Assembly (NCBI RefSeq): GCF_033304615.1 | Contig: NZ_CP129118.1 | Span: 244,001-308,000 of the forward strand | Length of the DNA stretch: 64,000 nt | Origin: Sporosarcina oncorhynchi | GTDB lineage: Bacteria > Bacillota > Bacilli > Bacillales_A > Planococcaceae | Direction of reading: 5' to 3' | Part shown: piece by piece, positions 26,333-34,965 of the stretch | Layout: each line of letters begins with the position of its first letter | Numbering within the stretch: position 1 is the first letter of the stretch | Notes under the pieces: model-generated | Database searches by the model: none | What the model saw: the letters and a program-made list of their open reading frames with translations, nothing else | Told to the model about the DNA's origin: nothing | Program-made: the position numbers and the translations under genes

Positions 26333-26574
26333 AAGTGGTGATAGATTCGTTATGAGCGGTGATAGAAGGCCTATCAGCGGTGATAAAATACATTTAAGCG
26401 GTGATAGCCGATGGATCAGCGGTGATAGACTTTTTCAGGTCGATGAATCTTGGCGAGTCGGTGATAAAGTGTCAAGAAGCGGTGATAACAGGCCGAGAGT
26501 CGGTGATAAACTCACCCAAGTCGGTGATAACCTCGCCTAAGTCGGTGATAACACAGCAAGAGTCGGTGATAAAC
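26333..26574 (+). repeat. 21-bp repeat array c, grading between both core types (12 units)
   Basis: Cores start at 26333, 26354, 26375, 26396, 26417, then an 18-bp degenerate unit at 26438, then 26456, 26477, 26498, 26519, 26540 and 26561. The first five are the GCGGTGATAGA type; from 26456 most are the hybrid AGTCGGTGATAA. The period is 21 bp throughout except the one short unit. It lies between convergent genes. Confidence 0.93.
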
Positions 26575-26611
26575 CGTTTTCAAAAGAGTGTACTCCAGCT
26601 GTGCTTTACTT

Positions 26612-27856
26612 TCATCTAGTATATTCCTCCGCACTCTTCGTTAGTGTGAATGTATTCAACGTCAGAACGACCGTCACGATAATAATGATTGCGGAAAACA
26701 AGTTGACTGGGAAGTAAATCCCGCGTTGATATAAAAACCCATAGATAAGCGTTCCAATCGGCATAAGCACCATGGATAATGTGCCATTTATCGAAAAGAC
26801 CCTTCCTTTATAGTCATCAGGAATCGTTTTTTGCATGAAAGACGACATAGGAATCGATATAAATTGAAAGACTAGCGCCATCGATAACCCAATAAAACCG
26901 AGATAAATCATCGAGAAAAAGGTAATCATTTCAACATAGACAGGCAACGTGAATCCAAGTAACAAAATCGCAACAATGATGAACGCATACTTAACAATCG
27001 CAAAGGGGTTCTGAATCTTCATTTTGGATAGCATCAAACTGCCTATGAGTGATCCAATGCCAAAAATTGCACTAACAACTCCAACTTGATAGGGCTCGAA
27101 ATGGAGTTCTTTAATCATAATCGTGTCTGGCAGAATCCCGAAACTGGCGGCACCTACAGCGTTGATAATCATCGATAAGATTAATAGTTGCTTCAATGTA
27201 TGGGAGTTAACGACATAGTGATAGCCAGCAATCAGTCTACTTCCAAAACTTGTAAACCAACTGTCCAATTTCACGGAAGGGGCATCTGCAAGCGTAACCT
27301 CGCTAAACTTTAAAAAGAAATTGGAGACTAAAGAAATCAGTTGCATGATGAGAAATAAGAAAATCATCGCTTCTAATGTTAAAAATCCATAGAGAACACC
27401 CGCAATTACGGGCCCTAACAAAAGAATTGTCGTTCGATATGTGGCGATTTTTCCAATCGTCTGTTGAATATGTTCTTTATCAAAGAGCTGTGTCAAACTG
27501 GCTTCGAAGGCATTTGAAATGACGGGTGTAATGACAGACCGAATCGCAGTAATGAAGAATAGGACATAAATATGGAAACCGAAAACACTTATATAGATAG
27601 CGAGAAATAATAACGTCACAGCAGAGAGTGCCTCAAACGTTATGACAATCTTCTTCCGGTTCATACTATCGACAAAAACCCCGGATATCGGCAATGAAAG
27701 GATAGCACCAATGCTCAAAATTGCAGTATTGATCGAAAAATAAACAGACGATCCCGTCTCCTGTAATATAAAGTACGAAATAGCAAAAGCGTATGCAGTA
27801 CCGCCTAGAGACACGACGATCGTGCTTAGTATATAAATAAAATCGTTTTTTCTCAT
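26612..27856 (-). CDS. MFS transporter (macrolide-efflux-like), copy 2 of a pair
   Basis: This 414-residue protein has 12 predicted membrane helices and the MFS loop motif in the form GVFVDSMNRKKIV, typical of the drug-proton antiporter group that includes MefA-like exporters. It starts 33 bases after the neighbouring MFS gene's stop, behind GAGGGGG. The two MFS proteins are the same length and probably arose by duplication, although they are diverged. The substrate is unknown; control by the divergent XRE-TPR regulator is likely. Confidence 0.85.
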   Translation of the reverse strand: MRKNDFIYILSTIVVSLGGTAYAFAISYFILQETGSSVYFSINTAILSIGAILSLPISGVFVDSMNRKKIVITFEALSAVTLLFLAIYISVFGFHIYVLFFITAIRSVITPVISNAFEASLTQLFDKEHIQQTIGKIATYRTTILLLGPVIAGVLYGFLTLEAMIFLFLIMQLISLVSNFFLKFSEVTLADAPSVKLDSWFTSFGSRLIAGYHYVVNSHTLKQLLILSMIINAVGAASFGILPDTIMIKELHFEPYQVGVVSAIFGIGSLIGSLMLSKMKIQNPFAIVKYAFIIVAILLLGFTLPVYVEMITFFSMIYLGFIGLSMALVFQFISIPMSSFMQKTIPDDYKGRVFSINGTLSMVLMPIGTLIYGFLYQRGIYFPVNLFSAIIIIVTVVLTLNTFTLTKSAEEYTR

Positions 27857-27889
27857 TCACAAAACCCCCTCGTTTTATTCAAAACCGTA

Positions 27890-29134
27890 TTATTCCCCAG
27901 TAACCGCATCTTTCCCTGAAACTTTACGAATGCCGCGGATATCGCGATCGAACAACAAATAGAACGACAGCAGCAATATCCATATGCCCGCTCCGATGAA
28001 CAATTGATTAACCGGAACGCCCCATTCAGCAATGACGCCTCCCGCAATGGCAAAGCCGGGCATGAGAAATGTAGCGATTGCTCCATTCAACGTATAAACC
28101 CGTCCCCGAAATTTATCTTCCACTAGCACAATGAGAAGTGCATTGTATAAAATGCCATACACCGTCATAAGAGTGTTCATGACAACGTAGAGGGCAATCC
28201 CGATAGACAACACTGTTGTGATACCCATAAATATGAAAGCGATAGAGCTAATGGACAGCGTGATAAACATGACAATGAAGGGTTTTGCAAAGGATGAAAC
28301 CTTATCAGCAACCAATCCAATCAAGATTCCCGCAACAGCAGCAAATGCTCCGAATAAGCCGAATTGAAATGCATTCCCGCCATAATGATCGGATACCAAC
28401 ACAACAACCAATGCACCTGCAATCGTCGTTGCGTTCATTAAAGAGGCTAATAAAGTCAGTTTCAAAATGGGGCGATTGTTTCGTAAAACTGTCCATCCCT
28501 CTTTAAATTCAGAGACCATCGAACTCTTCTTTGCCGTCGCACTTTCCGTTTCTTCATCTTCTCGGGGCGCTGCGATATTAATGACGAAGATGAGAAGGAT
28601 GCTGGCGATGATATACACCCCCGAATGAAATAGCATGACACCGACAAACCCCATGAGCGTGATCAAAACGCCGCTAATCCCTTGGCCAATCAGATAAGCC
28701 GTTTGGCTCGTAGAAGATATATAACCGCTAACTTTAACGATTCGACTGACACCGACAATACGTGGCAGCAGTTTGTTCTTTGCCGGTCCGATGAACGTCA
28801 TGCAGATGTTATGAATAATAAGTACAACGTATATTGAAAACGCAACACCATCCAACCAAAAAAGATACGCCAAAGCCAATAACACGCCAACCACAACCAT
28901 CACGGCATAACCGATCTGCATGGACGATTTCGGTTCTCTCCGGTCAACGAGCACACCGATAATCGGTGAAATGAAAACACTCGTCAATGCGCCGACTGCT
29001 GTGATGAGCGCAGAGGATAGTGGTGACTGTGTAATGTCGTACATATACCACATGATAGAAATCGTGAAAATACTATCTGCAAGCACTGTTAAAAATTGGT
29101 TTGTCACGATTAAAGACATATTCCGTTTAATCAA
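27890..29134 (-). CDS. MFS transporter, copy 1 of a pair
   Basis: The 414-residue protein has 12 membrane helices and the loop motif GVLVDRREPKSSM. I place the start at TTG 29134 (MIKRNMSLIV), with GAGAGG nine bases upstream. The frame is open for 72 more codons, but that stretch runs through palindromic operator sites. It is the first gene of a two-gene exporter operon divergent from an XRE-TPR regulator. The substrate is unknown. Confidence 0.83.
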   Translation of the reverse strand: MIKRNMSLIVTNQFLTVLADSIFTISIMWYMYDITQSPLSSALITAVGALTSVFISPIIGVLVDRREPKSSMQIGYAVMVVVGVLLALAYLFWLDGVAFSIYVVLIIHNICMTFIGPAKNKLLPRIVGVSRIVKVSGYISSTSQTAYLIGQGISGVLITLMGFVGVMLFHSGVYIIASILLIFVINIAAPREDEETESATAKKSSMVSEFKEGWTVLRNNRPILKLTLLASLMNATTIAGALVVVLVSDHYGGNAFQFGLFGAFAAVAGILIGLVADKVSSFAKPFIVMFITLSISSIAFIFMGITTVLSIGIALYVVMNTLMTVYGILYNALLIVLVEDKFRGRVYTLNGAIATFLMPGFAIAGGVIAEWGVPVNQLFIGAGIWILLLSFYLLFDRDIRGIRKVSGKDAVTGE

Positions 29135-29152
29135 ATCTCTCAACCTCTCAGT

Positions 29153-29226
29153 GTTTAATATATTAAACATAGCACGCGAAGAAATTAAATTCAATATATT
29201 AAACAAAATAGTTTTGTAAATTAAAC
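29153..29226. promoter_or_regulatory. Three palindromic operator-like sites between exporters and regulator
   Basis: A perfect 16-bp palindrome GTTTAATATATTAAAC lies at 29153-29168. A near-copy (ATTCAATATATTAAAC) lies at 29189-29204, and a weaker one (GTTTTGTAAATTAAAC) at 29211-29226. They occupy the divergent intergenic region and would cover the promoters of the MFS operon and the regulator. The divergent XRE protein is the natural candidate to bind them. Confidence 0.65.
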
Positions 29227-29272
29227 AGTGGTATACTGAACGGAAGGAATACATCGAAAAGGGTGAATTGGA

Positions 29273-30553
29273 TTGACACATGTCGGAGAAAACATTAAGC
29301 GCATACGGACAGCGAAGAAAATGACGATTACGGATGTGGCGAACGAACATGTATCAAGAGGCATGATTAGTTTGATTGAAAACGGCAAAACACAGCCGTC
29401 CATCGAAAGGCTCCAACATATTGCCCGTCAACTGAATGTGGATATAGCGGAATTGGTTGAAACGGTGCCGCGAGAAGACATGCAACGGATTTTGAAAGAG
29501 GCAATTGACCTTTTTGATGAAGTCGGAAATGAGTCAGTAGTGAAAGTGGCTGCGTTATTAAAGCCAATTTTGAATAAAGACCCTGCGGGGTATGAAGCCG
29601 CACGTATGAATGAATTGTACGGACGGGCTTTATACCATCTGTATATTGTGGACATCGAACAATACAATAATATTGAAGAGAATAATTGGGAGGTATTCAC
29701 GAAAAAGGCGATTGGCATGTACAACGACTTACAGATGGAGTGGCGGGTTGTACGCTGTTATGGTTTCTTGGCAGATATCGAAGCAAATCGAGGAAATTAC
29801 CAAGCTGCAATTGACATCATCGAGCAGGCAACTAGTCGTTTGACGGTCATGGACAGCTTAGAGACGAGATCGATTTATATCCAATTGCAATCGTTAAAAG
29901 CGTTTGCACTGGATTCACTAGGACAGCGTGAAATTGCGCATGAACAGTTGGATGAAATCATCGAGTTTGCGCGTGAAAACATCATATTGGGTCAGTACTA
30001 TCACTTGCTTAACGCTAAAGCATGGCGTTATTATGATGATCAGAAACCAGAGAAAGCACGAAAGTATATTGAAGAATGTTATTTATTCACAAAGATCCTT
30101 AAAAATGAAAGTATGACACTTCAACATGAAATGAACCAGATCTTCATACAGGAATTCTTTGAAGGGGACTATGAAAAAGCCCTTGATATTGCAAAGGGTT
30201 TGGAAGGTAGGGCTGAAAATATAAGGGACTATCCACAAGAGACTATAAATGAATTCATTATGATGACAAATGATTTGGAAGCGAGAGTTTTAACGAGACT
30301 TGGACGATATGATGAAGCGCTTATCTTATTTGAAGAAAATCGTGTTGAGCTTAATGAAAGAAACTTAGGCCCGACGGACGTCGCAACAAGGGTCTTGTCC
30401 AAAAGCTATGAAGCCCTTTGCTATCTTCACATGGGAGATCAGGAAAAGGCTGAGGAACTTGCAAGGTATACAGTCGATAAGCTTCACAACTTGCCACATT
30501 CCTCTTTTTATCATTTTGCACGCGAGGTATTGACGAAGGTTGTGTCGAAGTAA
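29273..30553 (+). CDS. XRE-TPR transcriptional regulator (Rgg/PlcR/NprR-like architecture)
   Basis: The 426-residue protein has an N-terminal helix-turn-helix (IKRIRTAKKMTITDVANEHVSRGMISLIENGKTQPSIERLQHIAR) and a long C-terminal array of TPR-like helices (MNELYGRALYHLY, EKARKYIEECYLF, ALCYLHMGDQEKAEELARYTVDKL). This is the architecture of peptide-responsive RRNPP regulators, but I see no signal-peptide gene directly downstream. It starts at TTG 29273 behind AAAGGGTG. It probably binds the palindromes in front of it and controls the MFS pair. Confidence 0.8.
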   Translation: MTHVGENIKRIRTAKKMTITDVANEHVSRGMISLIENGKTQPSIERLQHIARQLNVDIAELVETVPREDMQRILKEAIDLFDEVGNESVVKVAALLKPILNKDPAGYEAARMNELYGRALYHLYIVDIEQYNNIEENNWEVFTKKAIGMYNDLQMEWRVVRCYGFLADIEANRGNYQAAIDIIEQATSRLTVMDSLETRSIYIQLQSLKAFALDSLGQREIAHEQLDEIIEFARENIILGQYYHLLNAKAWRYYDDQKPEKARKYIEECYLFTKILKNESMTLQHEMNQIFIQEFFEGDYEKALDIAKGLEGRAENIRDYPQETINEFIMMTNDLEARVLTRLGRYDEALILFEENRVELNERNLGPTDVATRVLSKSYEALCYLHMGDQEKAEELARYTVDKLHNLPHSSFYHFAREVLTKVVSK

Positions 30554-30651
30554 ATGAGCAGCAAATAGGGAGACGACATTGAAGCAGAATTATATTACCA
30601 GTGTCGTCCATTGCTGAATTTAAAAGTAATCTGAGATAGAAGGTTTTTGTG

Positions 30652-31522
30652 ATGAATCAAAACGTAAGAGAACTTATAGAAAAGGGAACCATTCCAAAAA
30701 AAGACTATGACATCAGAACGTTAAATAGTGGCACAACGGATGGACAGGTATATGTCATCGGAAAATGAAATCCCACTTTACACGTTAAAATATGATCACC
30801 CGAATGGAATTGAAATTGTTGAACGTTTTTTCAACACGTATGCCGATATCGACCTATTCCCAAAAGTGCACTATGTCGATCCAGACAAGAATTTTTTTCT
30901 CTATGATTACATAGAAGGAAATACACATATTAACCGTGGACTGAAGTCTGAATGGATGAAGCGATTGGTTCAAGGTTTATTCAATCATTACGAAAAAGTG
31001 GATTTACATATACCTTGGGGTAGATTAGGGGGAGAACCCCGTCAACAATGGCTGGAATTCAATAAGAAGAGTTTAGAATATGCATTTGAGAACATCGGGA
31101 ATTTATTGCCCTATGAAGATTATGTGAGCATGAAAGGTATTGTTGAGAGACTAGCAGTGCATGAATCCGATGAGGAGAAATATTATCTTCACGGCGATAC
31201 AGGCGTTCACAATTTTGTCTTTCAACACAATAATCTCGTTGGGGTTATCGATCCGTCGCCAATGATTGGTCCTGTCCTGTATGACTTCACTTATGCATTT
31301 TGCTCATCCCCGGATGATTTATCGATGGAAACTTTGCTATCCTCGTTTTCCTTGCTAGAGAATGTACACATACCAACATCATGATTAATTGAGGAAATCG
31401 TCTTTCAGTTATACACACGGATTGGGATTTGTAAAAAGGTCCATCCGCATGATTTGGAGGAGTACTTGAACGCATGGGATTATTGGAAACGTAAAATGCA
31501 GGATGGAGAGGACGAAAATTGA
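30652..31522 (+). pseudogene. Broken aminoglycoside phosphotransferase / kinase-like gene
   Basis: The N-terminus (MNQNVRELIEKGTI to QVYVIGK) is in one frame and stops at TGA 30766. The rest (NEIPLYTLKYDHPNG onward) continues in another frame, so a frameshift lies near 30765. The body holds the APH-type catalytic segment YYLHGDTGVHNFVF and VIDPSPMIGPVLYDFTYAF. A further in-frame TGA at 31382 interrupts it before the C-terminal helix (YLNAWDYWKRKMQ), which reads through to TGA 31522. Two lesions make loss of function likely. The intact protein would phosphorylate a small molecule; its substrate is unknown. Confidence 0.8.
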
Positions 31523-31562
31523 TAGTAGTTGTGAATTAAAATGAGGAAAATTTGGAGGGATT

Positions 31563-31859
31563 ATGTTGACAGCAGAAAAAGTTTTAAAGGTTTGTGAAAA
31601 AGGACATACGTTTTACAAAAGCAGTGAATGTACAAGTTGTCCAACCTGTGATAAGGAAAATAAACCTGAAAGTGGCTTCCTTTCGAAACTTAGTTCACCC
31701 GCAAGAAATGCATTGATTCACGAGAAGATTGACACTTTGCAAAAACTATCAACGTACACTGAAAAAGAAATACTAAAACTTCATGGGATTGGACCAGCTT
31801 CCTTGCCTACTATGAGAAGTTCATTGGAAGAAGAAGGGTTATCGTTTAAAGACTATTGA
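31563..31859 (+). CDS. RNA-polymerase alpha-CTD-like / helix-hairpin-helix small protein
   Basis: The 98-residue protein has an N-terminal four-Cys segment (VCEKGHTFYKSSECTSCPTC), probably a zinc site. A helix-hairpin-helix fold of the RpoA C-terminal-domain type follows (SPARNALIHEKIDTLQKLSTYTEKEILKLHGIGPASLPTMRSSL). Such stand-alone proteins are common in Bacillales and are sometimes annotated as RNA polymerase alpha subunit C-terminal domain proteins; the role is unknown. The ATG follows TTTGGAGGG. It may share a transcript with the msrA-like gene after it. Confidence 0.8.
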   Translation: MLTAEKVLKVCEKGHTFYKSSECTSCPTCDKENKPESGFLSKLSSPARNALIHEKIDTLQKLSTYTEKEILKLHGIGPASLPTMRSSLEEEGLSFKDY

Positions 31860-31890
31860 TATGCTTTATCAAACAAAAGGGAGAGTTAAT

Positions 31891-32361
31891 ATGGAAGTAG
31901 TCTATTTGGCAGGCGGATGTTTATGGGGAGTACAAGCTTTTATAAAAACATTACCTGGCGTGATGTTAACAGAGGCAGGAAGAGCGAATGGAACGAGTCA
32001 TACACTTAGTGGTGAGTATGATGGGTATGCCGAATGTGTGAAAACAGGATTTGATCCTACAGTGGTAACGGTTCAGGAGTTAATGGGGTATTTATTTGAA
32101 ATTATAGATCCATACAGTATGAATAAACAAGGACAGGATGTAGGCGAGAAGTATAGAACAGGAGTATATAGTGAAAATCCTGGGCACTTAAAAGTGGCGA
32201 AGGAATTTATTGGTGAGAGAGAGGATTATGACCGTATTGTTGTTGAAGTATTGCCGCTTACAAATTATGTGAGAAGTGCAGAAGAACATCAAGATCGGTT
32301 AGCTAGGTGTCCAAATGATTATTGTCACATTCCTGAAGAATTATTAACTAAATATAAGTAA
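31891..32361 (+). CDS. Peptide-methionine (S)-S-oxide reductase-like protein
   Basis: The 156-residue MsrA-family protein has the active-site segment YLAGGCLWGVQ; most MsrA have GCFWG, so Leu replaces Phe. The family region usually reading GYANG is GRANG here. EHQDRLARCPNDYCHIP at the C-terminus has the distal Cys residues. It would repair oxidised methionine. These changes suggest a diverged member. I use ATG 31891 behind GGGAGAG; an in-frame ATG ten codons earlier has no ribosome site. Confidence 0.8.
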   Translation: MEVVYLAGGCLWGVQAFIKTLPGVMLTEAGRANGTSHTLSGEYDGYAECVKTGFDPTVVTVQELMGYLFEIIDPYSMNKQGQDVGEKYRTGVYSENPGHLKVAKEFIGEREDYDRIVVEVLPLTNYVRSAEEHQDRLARCPNDYCHIPEELLTKYK

Positions 32362-32374
32362 GGGGCAAAACAAC

Positions 32375-32890
32375 ATACGAAAAGTTGAAGTAACACCCTA
32401 CTCAGTAAAATGGAAGTCTGATTTTGAAAAAGAGGCGCAAAAATTGCAGATAATCTACGGCTCTGAATTATACGCTATTCACCACATCGGAAGCACATCA
32501 GTGCAAGGACTATCCGCAAAACCAATCATCGATATAATGCCTGTTGTGAAAGATGTATCATTAGTCGACGCGTACGACGAAGAGATGGCGGGCATTGGTT
32601 ATGAAGCACTTGGGGAATTCGGGATTTCAGGTCGGCGGTATTTCCGCAAAGGCGGCAATGAGCGGACGCATCATATCCATCTATTTGAGGAAGGGTCTCC
32701 TCATATTGAAAGGCATTTGGCATTCCGAGATTTCTTACGGGAGCATCCGGATTACGCGACAGCATATGGCGAGTTGAAAGAAGGATTGGCGAAGGAATTC
32801 CCGAACGATATGGAAGCCTATATTGCGGGGAAAGCTGATTTTATAAAAGAAGTTGAGAAGATTGCGTTGGAATGGTACCGGAAGTTATGA
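32375..32890 (+). CDS. GrpB-family protein (nucleotidyltransferase-like), apparent ATA start
   Basis: The 171-residue GrpB/UPF0157 protein has HHIGSTSVQGLSAKPIIDIMPVV, FGISGRRYFRKGG and THHIHLF. The usual family N-terminus (RKVEVTPYSVKWKSDFEKEAQKL) is present, but the codon at the expected Met is ATA (32375), with AAGGGG eight bases upstream. The next standard start is TTG 32444, which would remove 23 conserved residues. Either AUA is used, or a point mutation has damaged the start. The stop overlaps the ATG of the next gene. The biochemical role of the family is unclear. Confidence 0.72.
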   Translation: MRKVEVTPYSVKWKSDFEKEAQKLQIIYGSELYAIHHIGSTSVQGLSAKPIIDIMPVVKDVSLVDAYDEEMAGIGYEALGEFGISGRRYFRKGGNERTHHIHLFEEGSPHIERHLAFRDFLREHPDYATAYGELKEGLAKEFPNDMEAYIAGKADFIKEVEKIALEWYRKL

Positions 32891-33447
32891 AGATTTTCAT
32901 TATGGGCATTGTCGCAAGCGGGAAGACGACGTACGCTAAAGAGCTATCAAAACAATGGGATATGCCTTTTGTCGAATTGGATTCTGTTGTTTATCATAAT
33001 GTGGATGGTATGCGAATTAAACGTTCGCCAGATGAACAAATAAAGGTGATTCTCGAAATGGATGCTGCAGGAAGTTGGATTGCTGAAGGTGTGTATCGCC
33101 CTTCCTATCATCTTTTATTAGATATGGCGGATGTTGTCATTTGGCTGGATCCTCCGTTGTGGAAACGGAAAGTTCGAATTCTGAGCAGGCATATAAAGCA
33201 AGTGATGGGAATTGAAAAATGTGCGTATAAACCGGACATGGAAATGCTTTTGAATATGTATACATGGACAAAAGCCTTCGAAGGAAGACGTGGTGAATTG
33301 AATGAAATCCTTCAACCGCATCTACATAAGCTACTAATCGTTCGGAATAATCCAAAGAATAATAGACGCTTGCAGGAATTGGATGTTAGTAAACGAGGGC
33401 GGGACGATTTACAAAGGTGTACGGGTATTCCACTGAAGTTTCGTTAG
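32887..33447 (+). CDS. P-loop nucleotide kinase-like (topology-modulation FlaR type)
   Basis: The 186-residue protein starts with Walker A in MGIVASGKTTYAKEL and continues with ELDSVVYH, WIAEGVYRP and DVVIWLDPPLWKRKVRILSRH, the pattern of the AAA_18/FlaR small-kinase group. The ATG overlaps the GrpB stop (ATGA). The last 20 or so residues (after NNRRLQELD) look unrelated to the family and probably come from a junction with the amidohydrolase remnant that follows. Substrate unknown. Confidence 0.78.
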   Translation: MKIFIMGIVASGKTTYAKELSKQWDMPFVELDSVVYHNVDGMRIKRSPDEQIKVILEMDAAGSWIAEGVYRPSYHLLLDMADVVIWLDPPLWKRKVRILSRHIKQVMGIEKCAYKPDMEMLLNMYTWTKAFEGRRGELNEILQPHLHKLLIVRNNPKNNRRLQELDVSKRGRDDLQRCTGIPLKFR

Positions 33448-33659
33448 CGCGGTCTTTGGGCTTCATTACCGGAGGCATCACGCCACTAAACGAAATAGGC
33501 GAACAAGTCTGGCCAAAAGTACAGGATGCAGCAACTTTCTTGTTAGTAGATGCAAGCTGTTCAGCGGAAGCTGTAGCGCGGAGATCTTCTCGGGAAGCGG
33601 TTTGGTTTGAAGGGAAGCTTGTGTATGAAAAAGCTCGGTTGAATGGGCTTGCGGTATGA
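33417..33659 (+). pseudogene. C-terminal remnant of a cytosine-deaminase-like amidohydrolase
   Basis: About 80 residues match the end of an amidohydrolase of the cytosine deaminase type (WPKVQDAATFLLVDASCSAEAVARRSSREAVWFEGKLVY). The metal-binding N-terminal domain and most of the barrel are absent. No ribosome site or plausible start is seen, and the frame overlaps the end of the kinase-like gene. It is best read as a deletion scar. Confidence 0.7.
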
Positions 33660-33721
33660 TATTCGTAAGCAATCGCTTGATGATGGATATTACGAAAGTT
33701 GTAATTGAGGTGGAATACAAA

Positions 33722-34501
33722 ATGACGGTTAAAACGATAACAGCTGCAGAACTATTTGATAAGATGGGTGCCCAAAAGGAACTTGTCCTTGTGGATGTAC
33801 GGGCGGAAGAAAAGTATAACGATTATCATATTGAACATCCAGGCGGAATCCATATTCCCAAAATAGACATCTTCAAGTTGGCCGAGGAGCCTGAACAAAC
33901 GATCTCTTCATTACCTATGAATCAAGAATTAATTATTACATGCACAACCGGAAATTCTGCAACGAAGTGCGCGAATATCCTTTCCAGTCGTTCGTATGAC
34001 GTTGCTGTATTAGAAGGTGGGATTACCGCATGGAAAGAATTTGTCAGCAAGAAGTCCATTACTGATCTATGGGCGGAGTTCAAGCAGCGTTATCCGAATG
34101 CGCCTGATAGTTACGAGGCGTGGGCATTTGGCGATTCAACAGAGATGGCGGATGAACTGGCCAAGTTGGTTTTAGAAGGGAAGAAAACAGCTACAGCTTC
34201 GAATTATACGCTCTATTCGTTGGAAAACGAACCGTTGCCGACAGCAGGGCTTCATAATGTTATTCTGGACGGGGATGGTAAAGCAATTGCCATCGTGGAA
34301 ACGACGGATGTAACAGTAGTACCATTTGATGAAGTAACCGAAGAACAAGCCTATCTGGAAGGGGAAGGTGATCGTTCATTGACATACTGGCGTGATGTGC
34401 ACGAGACATTCTTTGCGAAAGAGCTTGAAGGGATCGGTCAACGTTTTCATCAAAAAATGCCTGTTGTATGTGAAAAGTTTAAAGTGGTTTATAAAAAATA
34501 G
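33722..34501 (+). CDS. Rhodanese-ASCH fusion protein
   Basis: The 259-residue protein joins two domains. Residues about 5-105 are rhodanese (LVLVDVRAEEKYNDYHIEHPGGIHIP; active loop CTTGNSATKC with catalytic Cys; LEGGITAWKEF). Residues about 110-259 are an ASCH domain (YPNAPDSYEAWAFGDSTEMADELAKLVLEGKKTATAS; VVPFDEVTEEQAYLEGEGDRSLTYWR), like the stand-alone YqfB-type ASCH proteins. ASCH is thought to bind RNA or nucleotides and rhodanese carries persulfide sulfur, so sulfur chemistry on a nucleoside is a possible role. ATG 33722 follows GAGGTGG. The fusion is unusual to me. Confidence 0.85.
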   Translation: MTVKTITAAELFDKMGAQKELVLVDVRAEEKYNDYHIEHPGGIHIPKIDIFKLAEEPEQTISSLPMNQELIITCTTGNSATKCANILSSRSYDVAVLEGGITAWKEFVSKKSITDLWAEFKQRYPNAPDSYEAWAFGDSTEMADELAKLVLEGKKTATASNYTLYSLENEPLPTAGLHNVILDGDGKAIAIVETTDVTVVPFDEVTEEQAYLEGEGDRSLTYWRDVHETFFAKELEGIGQRFHQKMPVVCEKFKVVYKK

Positions 34502-34569
34502 ATTGAACCAGTTCGAAATTTATCTTTGGAAATCAAAAAGAGACTGGGTCATAATCAAGTGAAAATTGA

Positions 34570-34620
34570 AAAAGTGCATGAAATCAAAGTCATAAACCTG
34601 ATTTCATGCACTTTTCTTTT
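34570..34620 (+). terminator. Terminator after the rhodanese-ASCH gene
   Basis: AAAAGTGCATGAAATCA pairs perfectly with its complement at 34599-34615 (17 bp) across a 12-base loop, followed by TCTTTT. Confidence 0.85.
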
Positions 34621-34677
34621 TGAACAATTAGCAAGTTTTAATGACTACCTCTGTCCCGGCCTTGTTCCTTTTGTTCC

Positions 34678-34851
34678 TTAATAATGTTTGTCCCTCTCTG
34701 CTGTCTCCCGATGATTCGGCGTCATTTTCTCTTGCTTCGGCGCTAAATTTCCAAGTTCTGCGAGTTCCATCGAAATCTCTTCTTTTACTTCATTGCGATT
34801 CCCTGGTGTTTTTGGGTTGGAATATAGATTGCTATGTGCACCTTGTTTCAT
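34678..34851 (-). CDS. Small hydrophilic protein (57 aa)
   Basis: The 57-residue product (MKQGAHSNLYSNPKTPGNR at the start, ending ERDKHY) is charged and lacks Cys, Trp and membrane segments. It has a strong GGAGG seven bases before its ATG; an ATG three bases earlier is also possible. Small polar proteins of this kind occur in spores, but it lacks recognisable small acid-soluble protein motifs. Function unknown. Confidence 0.65.
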   Translation of the reverse strand: MKQGAHSNLYSNPKTPGNRNEVKEEISMELAELGNLAPKQEKMTPNHRETAERDKHY

Positions 34852-34965
34852 CATAAAACCTCCAGTATTGTGATTGCATTGCAACCTTAATATGGCTTGG
34901 TTTGTTTTTTTGATGTATACGTATGGGTTGAACATTGAAAATCCTTCGGAAATTCGTGATGCATG

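Noticed and set aside
27890-29350. Long form of the first MFS protein (486 residues)
   Set aside because: The extra 72 codons run through three palindromic operator sites and the promoter region. TTG 29134 has a ribosome site and gives the same length as the paralogue.
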